This document shows positions 1 through 9,400 of a DNA stretch of 64,000 bases, in pieces (the first letter of the stretch is position 1; each line of letters opens with the position of its first letter). A program made the translations under genes and the position numbers. The stretch is from Streptococcus mitis (lineage in GTDB: Bacteria; Bacillota; Bacilli; Lactobacillales; Streptococcaceae): positions 1,343,001-1,407,000 of the forward strand of contig NZ_CP047883.1 of assembly GCF_013305725.1 (NCBI RefSeq). Reading direction: 5' to 3'. The notes beneath the pieces are model-generated. The model ran no database searches. It was not told the origin of the DNA and was given only the letters and a program-made list of their open reading frames with translations.

Positions 1-1
1 A

Positions 2-652
2 CTTCTCGACGACTTGCAGTTGAGAGACGAGGGTGACTATGTTGTGACTTTCAATGGTGCCCTTGTCCAAGAAACCGCTACAGGACATGAGATTATCAGC
101 GAATCCTTGACTTATGAGGACTATCTGGATATGGAATTTCTCAGTCGTAAGCTTGGTGTTCACATGCACGCCATTACCAAGGACGGTATCTACACTGCCA
201 ATCGCAATATCGGAAAATACACAGTGCACGAATCAACCCTCGTCAGCATGCCTATCTTCTACCGCACCCCTGAAGAAATGGCCGATAAAGAAATCGTCAA
301 GTGTATGTTCATCGATGAACCAGAAATCCTCGATACTGCTATCGAAAAGATACCAGCCGAATTTTACGAGCGCTACTCTATCAACAAATCTGCTCCTTTC
401 TACCTCGAACTCCTTAAAAAGAATGTGGACAAAGGTTCAGCCATCACTCACCTAGCTGAAAAACTCGGATTGACCAAAGATGAAACCATGGCTATCGGTG
501 ACGAAGAAAACGACCGTGCCATGCTGGAAGTCGTTGGCAACCCTGTAGTCATGGAAAACGGAAATCCAGAAATCAAAAAAATCGCCAAATACATCACCAA
601 AACAAATGACGAATCTGGCGTTGCCCATGCCATCCGTACATGGGTACTGTAA
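2..652 (+). CDS. HAD-superfamily Cof-type sugar-phosphate phosphatase, 5' partial
   Basis: The reading frame is open to the left edge of the window, so the N-terminus (with the nucleophile DxD motif of HAD enzymes) lies outside. The visible part holds the C2-type cap region, a motif III lysine in the stretch around KKNVDKGSAI, and motif IV GDEENDRAMLE near the C-terminus. These are typical of Cof/YidA phosphatases, which dephosphorylate sugar phosphates or related cytosolic metabolites. About 217 codons are visible, against roughly 270 for the family. A strong hairpin terminator follows. The exact substrate cannot be read from sequence. Confidence 0.9.
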   Translation, partial: LLDDLQLRDEGDYVVTFNGALVQETATGHEIISESLTYEDYLDMEFLSRKLGVHMHAITKDGIYTANRNIGKYTVHESTLVSMPIFYRTPEEMADKEIVKCMFIDEPEILDTAIEKIPAEFYERYSINKSAPFYLELLKKNVDKGSAITHLAEKLGLTKDETMAIGDEENDRAMLEVVGNPVVMENGNPEIKKIAKYITKTNDESGVAHAIRTWVL

Positions 653-667
653 AAGAGAAATAGATAG

Positions 668-693
668 AAACCGCTCGGCTGAGCGGTTTTTTA
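668..693 (+). terminator. Rho-independent terminator after the HAD gene
   Basis: Eight-base-pair stem AACCGCTC/GAGCGGTT with a GGCT loop followed by TTTT. It closes the HAD transcript. The stem also reads on the minus strand, so it may help end the long pre-crRNA coming from the other side, although the U-run there is poorer. Confidence 0.85.
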
Positions 694-723
694 TATAAGT
701 TAGACAATTGCTAATATTATCTA

Positions 724-3700
724 AATATACAGTTACTTAAATCTTGAGAGTACAAAAACCGTCACGGGATTTCTATATCTGGATTTTAAGTTGTACAGTT
801 ACTTAAATCTTGAGAGTACAAAAACAGTAGTTGCTTACAACGTTTACCGTTATTAGTTGTACAGTTACTTAAATCTTGAGAGTACAAAAACTGTCACTTA
901 TCTCCTCGCAAACCCTTGATAGTTGTACAGTTACTTAAATCTTGAGAGTACAAAAACTATGTTCTTGAACTTGTTTTGCAAGCTCTGGTTGTACAGTTAC
1001 TTAAATCTTGAGAGTACAAAAACAAGTGGGCCTGGCAGGTAGGCTTGTGACCGGTTGTACAGTTACTTAAATCTTGAGAGTACAAAAACAGTCTACCCAA
1101 GTAGATAGGCTCTTGAGATGTTGTACAGTTACTTAAATCTTGAGAGTACAAAAACACTTGGGTTGACTTGAAAGGGTCAGAGTATGTTGTACAGTTACTT
1201 AAATCTTGAGAGTACAAAAACCTACTTAATAAAGATGTAAAAACTGTTCGAGTTGTACAGTTACTTAAATCTTGAGAGTACAAAAACCAACCAGATTTGC
1301 TTCCCACGCTTTGCGGGGTTGTACAGTTACTTAAATCTTGAGAGTACAAAAACAGTCAGTGTAAGAGACTTCAGCAAGTGATTGTTGTACAGTTACTTAA
1401 ATCTTGAGAGTACAAAAACTCTTTGACGTGCTTTACATCAATGAAGACGGTTGTACAGTTACTTAAATCTTGAGAGTACAAAAACCATCTTCAAAGCCAC
1501 CCATCAAAGCGGTATGTTGTACAGTTACTTAAATCTTGAGAGTACAAAAACCAAATGCTGTTGCCAAAGGAGAAGCATCAAGTTGTACAGTTACTTAAAT
1601 CTTGAGAGTACAAAAACCTCGAATTTTAGCCGTAATAGAGTTGTCTGGTTGTACAGTTACTTAAATCTTGAGAGTACAAAAACACAAATCAAAGTTACCT
1701 TTCATTTGCAATTGTTGTACAGTTACTTAAATCTTGAGAGTACAAAAACCCGCTCTAATATCAACTAAGGGAGTATAGGTTGTACAGTTACTTAAATCTT
1801 GAGAGTACAAAAACCGCTGCGACAAAGTACGGGACAGTTTATGTGTTGTACAGTTACTTAAATCTTGAGAGTACAAAAACCTTTTTTTTGCTATACTAGT
1901 ATCGCTCTCGGTTGTACAGTTACTTAAATCTTGAGAGTACAAAAACAAACAGCGCTTTTAAACGTATTATCAATTTGTTGTACAGTTACTTAAATCTTGA
2001 GAGTACAAAAACTATATCCGCTTTAAAATCGTGGGCGTTTATGTTGTACAGTTACTTAAATCTTGAGAGTACAAAAACCAGCAATGCTATCATCACTTGT
2101 TGCTTTAAGTTGTACAGTTACTTAAATCTTGAGAGTACAAAAACAAACAGCGCTTTTAAACGTATTATCAATTTGTTGTACAGTTACTTAAATCTTGAGA
2201 GTACAAAAACTATATCCGCTTTAAAATCGTGGGCGTTTATGTTGTACAGTTACTTAAATCTTGAGAGTACAAAAACCAGCAATGCTATCATCACTTGTTG
2301 CTTTAAGTTGTACAGTTACTTAAATCTTGAGAGTACAAAAACACATTACAACACGATTATAGACCAGACCTAGTTGTACAGTTACTTAAATCTTGAGAGT
2401 ACAAAAACCCCTTCAACATTCCAGTTTGGGGTAAGTATGTTGTACAGTTACTTAAATCTTGAGAGTACAAAAACAGGTTTGTAACCCTTGATTTTGTCTT
2501 TCATGTTGTACAGTTACTTAAATCTTGAGAGTACAAAAACCAATAGTCATAATGATCTCCATGTCGTTCTGTTGTACAGTTACTTAAATCTTGAGAGTAC
2601 AAAAACCTTTGGGCTATGACTTCGTTCAATGGTCAAGTTGTACAGTTACTTAAATCTTGAGAGTACAAAAACCAACTATTAAAGATAAAAAGCTTGTTGG
2701 AAGTTGTACAGTTACTTAAATCTTGAGAGTACAAAAACAAGATGATGAAGAATTTAACGGTTACTTGGTTGTACAGTTACTTAAATCTTGAGAGTACAAA
2801 AACATGGCACATCGAATTTGGATAGTGAGAAATGTTGTACAGTTACTTAAATCTTGAGAGTACAAAAACAGAGGGAATACGTTATACATTCTTGGCTTGG
2901 TTGTACAGTTACTTAAATCTTGAGAGTACAAAAACTTAAATCAGATAATTCACAAAAAGCATCCAGTTGTACAGTTACTTAAATCTTGAGAGTACAAAAA
3001 CCGTATATGTAATTTCTTTAATCTGGTCGTAGTTGTACAGTTACTTAAATCTTGAGAGTACAAAAACTTCTGAACAATGATATAGAATGTACTTATTGTT
3101 GTACAGTTACTTAAATCTTGAGAGTACAAAAACAGCGCATATAAACTGATTCAAAAGCACTCAGTTGTACAGTTACTTAAATCTTGAGAGTACAAAAACA
3201 AGAGAATCGGGACATGCTGAAACAGAGCGGTTGTACAGTTACTTAAATCTTGAGAGTACAAAAACAGATAATCTTCGTATGGATTTTGCTGGCATGTTGT
3301 ACAGTTACTTAAATCTTGAGAGTACAAAAACTTTTTATGCTACTGTCACTAAGCCGTCTGGGTTGTACAGTTACTTAAATCTTGAGAGTACAAAAACCAA
3401 AAGGGAAGGCGCTTTTTATTTTCCAAAGTTGTACAGTTACTTAAATCTTGAGAGTACAAAAACTGCAGATAACGCTGAAATGTATGGTGACCAGTTGTAC
3501 AGTTACTTAAATCTTGAGAGTACAAAAACAGCGAGTGAAATTTTCCAATAAACGTCAGTGTTGTACAGTTACTTAAATCTTGAGAGTACAAAAACTAACA
3601 GGGAAATCGGTTTGGAGACTTTCGCGTTGTACAGTTACTTAAATCTTGAGAGTACAAAAACAGGCGTTGTTTTCTGTTGTGATGCGGTTGTGTTGTACAG

Positions 3701-3925
3701 TTACTTAAATCTTGAGAGTACAAAAACAAGGCTTGTCTAGTGCTGGCAAGATGGTTAGTTGTACAGTTACTTAAATCTTGAGAGTACAAAAACTATAAAT
3801 AACTCGTCAATATCATTAGGCAAGTTGTACAGTTACTTAAATCTTGAGAGTACAAAAACAACTTTGCACGCAGTCAAGGGAAATCACTTGTTGTACAGTT
3901 ACTTAAATCTTGAGAGTACAAAAAC
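724..3925 (-). CRISPR. Type II-A CRISPR array, 49 repeats and 48 spacers
   Basis: A 36-bp repeat starts at 724, 790, 856 and so on, to 3890. Spacers are 30 bp except two of 29 bp (1750-1778 and 2739-2767). In the transcribed (minus) orientation the repeat begins GTTTTTGTACTCTCAAG and ends AACTGTACAAC, the sequence I know from S. thermophilus CRISPR1. All copies look identical except the one at 724-759, which carries three substitutions in its distal end and marks the old, trailer end. The leader, and so the newest spacer (3860-3889), is at the 3925 end beside csn2. Forty-five spacers are unique because three are duplicated. Protospacer sources cannot be named from the sequence alone. Confidence 0.99.
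1947..2342 (-). repeat. Tandem duplication of three spacer-repeat units inside the array
   Basis: The 198-bp block 1947-2144 (three spacers each followed by a repeat) is repeated base for base at 2145-2342. The three duplicated spacers begin AAACAGCGCT, TATATCCGCT and CAGCAATGCT on the plus strand. Exact identity and block order point to unequal recombination or replication slippage between repeats, not to three independent re-acquisitions. Confidence 0.98.
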
Positions 3926-3993
3926 CTCAAATTCGTCAATTTTGATTTTTGTTCCCTCAAAACCATTATAAAATCTTAAATCCAACTCGTCAA
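3926..3993 (-). promoter_or_regulatory. CRISPR leader: crRNA promoter and integration anchor
   Basis: On the minus strand a near-consensus promoter, TTGACG - 17 bp - TATAAT, occupies 3988-3993 and 3965-3970, giving a start about 30 nt before the first repeat. The -35 hexamer contains the csn2 stop codon. The seven bases touching the first repeat (3926-3932) read ATTTGAG, the leader-anchoring sequence described for this group of type II-A systems as guiding Cas1-Cas2 to the leader-repeat junction. Confidence 0.88.
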
Positions 3994-5039
3994 TACCATT
4001 CTTTCAAATATTTCAATAACATTGGATTGATTGATTCAATATGAAATTTTGTTTTCATTTCATACTGATATAATTTGTTTAAAATCTTTAATGCTACTTG
4101 ATCCTCTATAGATAAACTCATATGGAGAATTTCTGAACTAAATAAATACGGTCCAATCTTTCTCAAAGAGATTAAAAATTCTTTCTCATTAGGTATTTGA
4201 TTTATTGGATATTGATTACTAAATCGTTCATACATAAATTCTAAAGAATAAAAATGATCGGCATGATCAGAAACGATATTAATCTCCTCGATTACTTCTT
4301 TAGTTACGTGAAGATAACCTTCATTTGAAGGAAACAACACAATATATAATGAGTTACTATGATTAGTAAGAAACTCCATTTTCTCGCAACATTCAACAAA
4401 ATCATTATAGGATAAAAAATCATCCAAATTTCGTAAGACAAGTAAAAACTTTTCAGAACTGTTCGTCGCCATGACTTCTAACATGGAAAGAAATAATAAA
4501 AACTTTGTCTTATTGTCTACAAATTCAAAGGATATATTTTTATCATTTTTTCCAAAGTATGGTAAAAAATTTTTTTGAATTAATTGATTCGTATTAAAAT
4601 ATTTTGCTTCAGTATGATAGATAATATCATCTATTTGAAGATTCAACTTCTGATTCAATAAAAGTGAAATCCTATCTAGATTGTCATTGATATTTTCAAT
4701 TTGCTCCATTATCTCTATAGAATTAATCTTTTTCTTTATATAATCATAGGCTACTGTTCCTTTTTTATATTCCATTTGTTCAATCAAATCATTGATATTG
4801 GATATTTGAATGACACTAAATTCTGACCGGGAAACCATTGTATCATCTATTAGTATTTTAGGCTCATTTTGTTCAAATAAAACTAAATCTTCCTCACTAT
4901 ATTTTTTTCCTCCAAAATACCACAATAGTATCTGCCAAATATAGTATTTTAATTGCTGATCTTGACCTACAATTTGAGTAAATTGACCAAAACTTAATGA
5001 AATATTATCCTTATACGGATGACTAATGTTCATTTTCAT
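3990..5039 (-). CDS. csn2: Csn2, large form, spacer-acquisition protein
   Basis: A 349-residue protein occupying the csn2 position of a type II-A locus, downstream of cas2 and just before the leader. At about 350 residues it fits the large Csn2 group described for S. thermophilus CRISPR1 and not the roughly 220-residue S. pyogenes form. Csn2 proteins form DNA-encircling multimers needed for new spacer acquisition. The start ATG overlaps the cas2 stop as ATGA, so the two are translationally coupled. A second ATG lies two codons in. Composition is AT-rich compared with the flanking housekeeping genes, as in the rest of the cas block. Confidence 0.9.
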   Translation of the reverse strand: MKMNISHPYKDNISLSFGQFTQIVGQDQQLKYYIWQILLWYFGGKKYSEEDLVLFEQNEPKILIDDTMVSRSEFSVIQISNINDLIEQMEYKKGTVAYDYIKKKINSIEIMEQIENINDNLDRISLLLNQKLNLQIDDIIYHTEAKYFNTNQLIQKNFLPYFGKNDKNISFEFVDNKTKFLLFLSMLEVMATNSSEKFLLVLRNLDDFLSYNDFVECCEKMEFLTNHSNSLYIVLFPSNEGYLHVTKEVIEEINIVSDHADHFYSLEFMYERFSNQYPINQIPNEKEFLISLRKIGPYLFSSEILHMSLSIEDQVALKILNKLYQYEMKTKFHIESINPMLLKYLKEWY

Positions 5040-5359
5040 ATAACTACCAACTTATTATCGCTGACTACTTCTTCTTGCTTTGTTTTTCCACCAATTATTA
5101 AAACCATTTCAGAAAATTGTTTCTCAGTCACTGCTAGCAAACGGACATTCCCACTTGGCAGATTACTCTGACTTAATTTTTTATAGAATTTACTAGCAAA
5201 ACTTCGGTTCGGACAGGTTCTATAATAAACAGAAAACTGTAACATTTCAAAACCATTTGCAATTAAATCTTTCCGAAAATTACGATAGACTCTTTTTTCT
5301 TGATTTGTTTCCATTGGTAGATCAAAAAAACACAATAATCTCAATGCTTCATACCTCAT
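5036..5359 (-). CDS. cas2: Cas2, adaptation endonuclease-fold subunit
   Basis: 107 residues with the Cas2 ferredoxin-like layout: LRLLCFFDLPME near the N-terminus carries the conserved aspartate (about D13), followed by VYRNFRKDLIANGFEMLQFSVYYR-type strands. Cas2 forms the Cas1-Cas2 integrase core that inserts prespacers at the leader end of the array. The gene starts 4 nt after the cas1 stop and overlaps csn2 by 4 nt. This indicates one cas1-cas2-csn2 transcript. Confidence 0.95.
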   Translation of the reverse strand: MRYEALRLLCFFDLPMETNQEKRVYRNFRKDLIANGFEMLQFSVYYRTCPNRSFASKFYKKLSQSNLPSGNVRLLAVTEKQFSEMVLIIGGKTKQEEVVSDNKLVVI

Positions 5360-5363
5360 TTCT

Positions 5364-6272
5364 TTAGCTCCATTCTACACTCGACACCATTGGACAGTAA
5401 AATTTACTAGTATCCTTATCAGAGATACATTTTAGAAAACCTTTGACATATTTATCCATTGCTACCGTTACAGAACACGTTTCTTTACCGTAACGAATCT
5501 TCGCATTTAGTGTATCCGTCAATGCAAGACGAAATTCATATTTTAAATACTCTTCATCTCGTAAATTTTGATAGACCCAGACATCGATAATCTGCCGAAA
5601 AGGTTCCATTAGGTCATCAACCAAGTTAAATTGATTATATTCATTCTTATGAAAAATTCCTATTAAGGGATTTAACCCATACCCAGAAATAATACGTGCC
5701 ATCTGAGCTCTCATGATTGCATAACCATAATTTAGACCAGCATTGATAACATCCGTTTCCTGTTGTGTAAGACGTACGAATTTCTTTCCAAATAATTCAT
5801 TGAAATAAACTTTTGCAGCATGGCCTTCACGATTGGTTTTATCTCCAAACTCAATATGCTCTTTATACTCCGCTAATAATTGTATACAATCAATATTCTT
5901 CTCAAACATTGCAAGAACATCTTGCTGATTGTTTATTTTAAAATAAGTAACTATCTGCCATAATTTATCTTTTTGCTCCTGCGTCCACAATAATTGCTCC
6001 TGTAATTTTTTATAGGCTCTAAAATGGCCATTTTGAGAATGGTAAATTCCTGTAGGCAAGTGCTCATTATCGCAGACAATTAAGGCAATATTATACTTAC
6101 TTAAAGCACTTAATAACCTTAAAGTTACAACAGTATCCCCTCCTTCTGCTACAATTATCGAAATATCACTCAGTGGGATAACATAGTCTTGACCCATTTT
6201 CTTAATCAGAAGATTATCTAACTTCAATTGCATTTTTTCACTCTGACAGACATGCACAATTCTCCAAGTCAT
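5364..6272 (-). CDS. cas1: Cas1, CRISPR integrase
   Basis: 302 residues when started at the ATG at 6272 (MTWRIVHVCQ), which has a GAGG ribosome-binding site 8 nt upstream. The open frame continues to 6476, but that stretch is the tracrRNA gene and is not coding. Conserved metal-binding residues can be placed at about E149 (TNREGHAAK), H208 (IGIFHKN) and E223 (VDDLMEPFR). With Cas2 it integrates new spacers next to the leader. Length matches the Cas1 of S. thermophilus CRISPR1 (about 303 residues). Confidence 0.96.
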   Translation of the reverse strand: MTWRIVHVCQSEKMQLKLDNLLIKKMGQDYVIPLSDISIIVAEGGDTVVTLRLLSALSKYNIALIVCDNEHLPTGIYHSQNGHFRAYKKLQEQLLWTQEQKDKLWQIVTYFKINNQQDVLAMFEKNIDCIQLLAEYKEHIEFGDKTNREGHAAKVYFNELFGKKFVRLTQQETDVINAGLNYGYAIMRAQMARIISGYGLNPLIGIFHKNEYNQFNLVDDLMEPFRQIIDVWVYQNLRDEEYLKYEFRLALTDTLNAKIRYGKETCSVTVAMDKYVKGFLKCISDKDTSKFYCPMVSSVEWS

Positions 6273-6293
6273 CGTATTTTCCTCTTTCCCAAA

Positions 6294-6397
6294 ACGAAAA
6301 CACCCAGCCATAAATGACAGGGTGTTGAATTCGGCATGAAGCCTTATCTTTGTAGCTTCTGCAAGATTTAAGTAACTGTGCAAGGCGTCCCTTACAA
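6294..6397 (-). ncRNA. tracrRNA of the type II-A system
   Basis: The anti-repeat at 6362-6384 is complementary to the crRNA repeat over 18 contiguous bases plus flanks, with a bulge before a second pairing block (GCTACAAA). It is followed by the GGCTTCATGCC hairpin and a terminal stem ACACCC/GGGTGT at 6297-6325 ending in TTTT. This is nearly base for base the tracrRNA I remember for S. thermophilus CRISPR1. It pairs with pre-crRNA for RNase III processing and loads Cas9. The 5' end is inferred from the promoter spacing. A processed shorter form is likely. Confidence 0.95.
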
Positions 6398-6402
6398 TTA
6401 CT

Positions 6403-6431
6403 ATTATAATACATTGTAAAAGCCTTTGCAA
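6403..6431 (-). promoter_or_regulatory. tracrRNA promoter
   Basis: TTGCAA at 6426-6431 and TATAAT at 6403-6408 with exactly 17 bp between them, directed toward the tracrRNA. It lies in the short gap after the cas9 stop, so tracrRNA can be made independently of cas9. Read-through from it could also feed cas1. Confidence 0.85.
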
Positions 6432-6450
6432 CTCTTTTTTTAAATATTTT

Positions 6451-9400
6451 TTAAAATTTGAGTTTTGGTTCGTCACCCTCTTTTTTAATGAAATGTTTAT
6501 TACCTAAAATATCTGTTTTGACTTTATAAATAGAAAGATTTTCTATCTGCATATTTTTTTGTAATTGATTAGAGGAAGGTGGCACCTTTCCTAATACCTC
6601 CAGTTCTTCACCTTTCTCAAATCTTGCTTTTTCATAAGGTTTCAATTCTATTTTATGTTTTTCAAAACTTTTTGGATTATCTTTCCCAGTACGAGACCAA
6701 AATCTAAAAATTTGTTGACAATTCGTTTCAGTATCTTTGATTAAAATTAAATCATTTTTATATAGAGTAAACTTAAATTCAGAATTTTTACCAATTCCCT
6801 CTTTCTCTCTTAATTTATTATACGTCTCTGTAGAAATACCATAAGCACCACCTTCTTCAAAAGACAAATCTGCATACTTTAATCCTAAAAATTCATATTT
6901 TTTAGTTTCCATATTGTAATACACATCTGTTCTCCAAGGATTTAAAGATAACAAAGCTACAGTATTTCGACTCCCTTCAGGAGTTATATTTTTGTGTTTA
7001 CCTAATAAAATATCGTAATATTTCAGACTTTTAATTTCTGGACCATTACCTTTTTTACTGTACTTACGGATTGGTCCATTTTCTTGTCTATATTTCTCAA
7101 ATGGATTAAAATCAACTAATTTTCCAGTTTTATCGTATTCTTTAAATGGTCGATATTGTTCCATTATCTTCTCGATTACTTCATCCCAAGTCTTTCTATC
7201 TTTCTGAAACATTAAGAATTGGGATTTATCCTTATTGTATAAATCTAAAAACTTATAGAACCCAGTTTTAGAAGGGGTTTTAGTCCCTAAAGAATAGATA
7301 TCTTTAATTTTTCCCAAAGTATAAGTGTATTCTTTTTTCTCTTTATCCAACTTTGCTTTTCTTGTTGCGTAAATAGTAGCGTCTGAAATTTTTCGATTGA
7401 ATTTTGAATCTACTTGATAAGAAAATAGTATACTATCCTCAAACTTCTTGCTACGCAATGTATCAACAAAATGGTCATAAGGAGCTTTAAACACTAACTC
7501 TTTGTATTCATAATCAGTTAATGAAATAATTTCTCCAGTCTCTGAATCAACAAACTGTCCTTCTTTATAAGAAATCAGAGGATTATTCTGTTTTTTCCAT
7601 AATCTTAATTGACTCGAAGCGGCAATAATTAAGGCATCAACAGCATGATGATGGTAAGTCTCACGAGACTTTTCAAGCCTCCACTTTCTTCTTAGCTGAG
7701 AGGTAAATTGTCCACGTACCACCGAAATAGTTGTATCAAATTTATGAGCTTTATAAAAATCTTGTAGAGCATTTAAAACAACACGCGATGAGTATCGAGT
7801 ATCAACTAAATTCCGTTCGATAAACTTCTGCTTCACTTCAATTTTACTAATGTCTTCTTCCGTTAAAAGGTAATCTTTCTTTTTATTACCTAATAATTTA
7901 GAATCTTTTACATATGATTTAAACTCACGATATGACCAAGCATCATCCATACTGTCTAATGCCTGAAACGGTGTTCGCTGCCCCTTCTCCTGGTTTGCTG
8001 TAGCTAGAACCAATACTTTATTAGATAGACTATCATCAAACGATAAAGATAGAGGTAAAATATGATCAATTTCGTACTTGTACTGATTGTGAATTAAATC
8101 TGAAATTGGAATATTCTTCCCAGTATAGAGACACTTCTCTCCCTGCTGGTGCCATAAACGAATCTTAGTAGCCAATTCCTTATGCCCATGAAAAATACTA
8201 TCTGGTAACTCTTTTTTCCCATTGTATTGGAATGCAGCCTTTTCCATAGCAGCCTTTTTCTCATCATGGTTTGCCTTTTGACGTTTTATATAATCTTTCT
8301 TAGCATCTTCTTCGTTATTCTCTCGTGCCATTTCTATAACAATATCATCAAAGATACCATATTTTTTAGTTGCTTCGTTGATTATCTTTATGGCCTGTCT
8401 GACAGATTTTGCTACCACAGGATTATAGATTTCTTCTGTTACTTCTTTTTCATCAATATACTTAGTTCTTTTTGATGTTCCTTTAAATTTTTGTTTACCC
8501 AATCGTGTTAGAATTGCCATCTGCTCTTCTGAAGTTTCATAGAGTTCTGGTATCAATTCCATCATGAGTTTAAGAGAAAAATTATGCCATCCCTTACTAA
8601 ATAGACTACTATTATTTTTTCTAAATTGAACCAATTCAAGTATTTGGTCTTGACTAAATACATCCATTAACTTTGTATTAATCGCTTCTTCTATACCTTC
8701 TCGTTCAGTATTTAGAGTTAAAATATGAGCAAGCTCATCTAGAACTTCTCTAGAAAATTCTCCAACTGGAATTGTTTCTAGCGACTGCATTTTTCGATAG
8801 ACTTCAAAAGTGTGCATTTCAGGTTTATTGTTTACATCAACTCGATAACCACGTATCTGATCTACTGAAGCATCAATCATTTTAGCAATGTATTTCAATA
8901 AGGTTGAAGCCCCTAATGTTTTCGCCGACTTCGCATATTCAACGATTGTTTTCTTTTGTTCCTCACTCAGTTTCTTGGTCTCTGTAGGAACTGTTAAATT
9001 ATTTAAATCATTTAGCAAATTAAACTCTTGAGCAGTATAGGAAGCTTTTGAAGCCCTGTATTCATTCGGATAAAATGTACATTTACCAATTAAAATACCA
9101 AAAATATTATCTAACGTCGTACCGTCTGTTCTGAAACGTCCATAATCCGTCCGAGATTTTTCATTACCTGGCCCATGATAGTATTTTCTTTTCTCTGTAA
9201 GGATTTTTAAGTAATCTTCTATAAACTTATCCGTGATCTGATTATTAAATTCTTGCTGTTTTCTAAGAATTCGTTCAGCTTCTTTTCTATAAGCAGATGT
9301 TGAAAAAACGTTAATTAATCGGTGCTTATCGCCTTTTTCTTCAACAGTAAAATCTCCCCTTACTTGACCATATTTTTCAAAACGCTCTAGTTGGATTTGA

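Noticed and set aside
3794..3823. A spacer with 16 of 17 bases matching the csn2/leader junction at 3984-4000, as a possible self-targeting or regulatory spacer.
   Set aside because: Over the full 30 bases only about 20 match, and one such partial match is expected by chance in AT-rich DNA. No convincing targeting follows.
957..3971. Long open frames on both strands across 957-3971 that repeat short peptide motifs.
   Set aside because: They arise because the CRISPR unit is mostly 66 bp, a multiple of three, and the repeat happens to be stop-free in those frames. They are not genes.
6273..6476. An N-terminal extension of Cas1 reaching back into the end of cas9.
   Set aside because: This stretch is the tracrRNA gene and its promoter. 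The ATG at 6272 has a proper ribosome site and gives the normal Cas1 length.
8227..8475. A plus-strand 82-codon frame and other short frames inside cas9, carB, ftsK and similar genes.
   Set aside because: They are shadows of strongly supported genes on the opposite strand, with no ribosome site or family resemblance.
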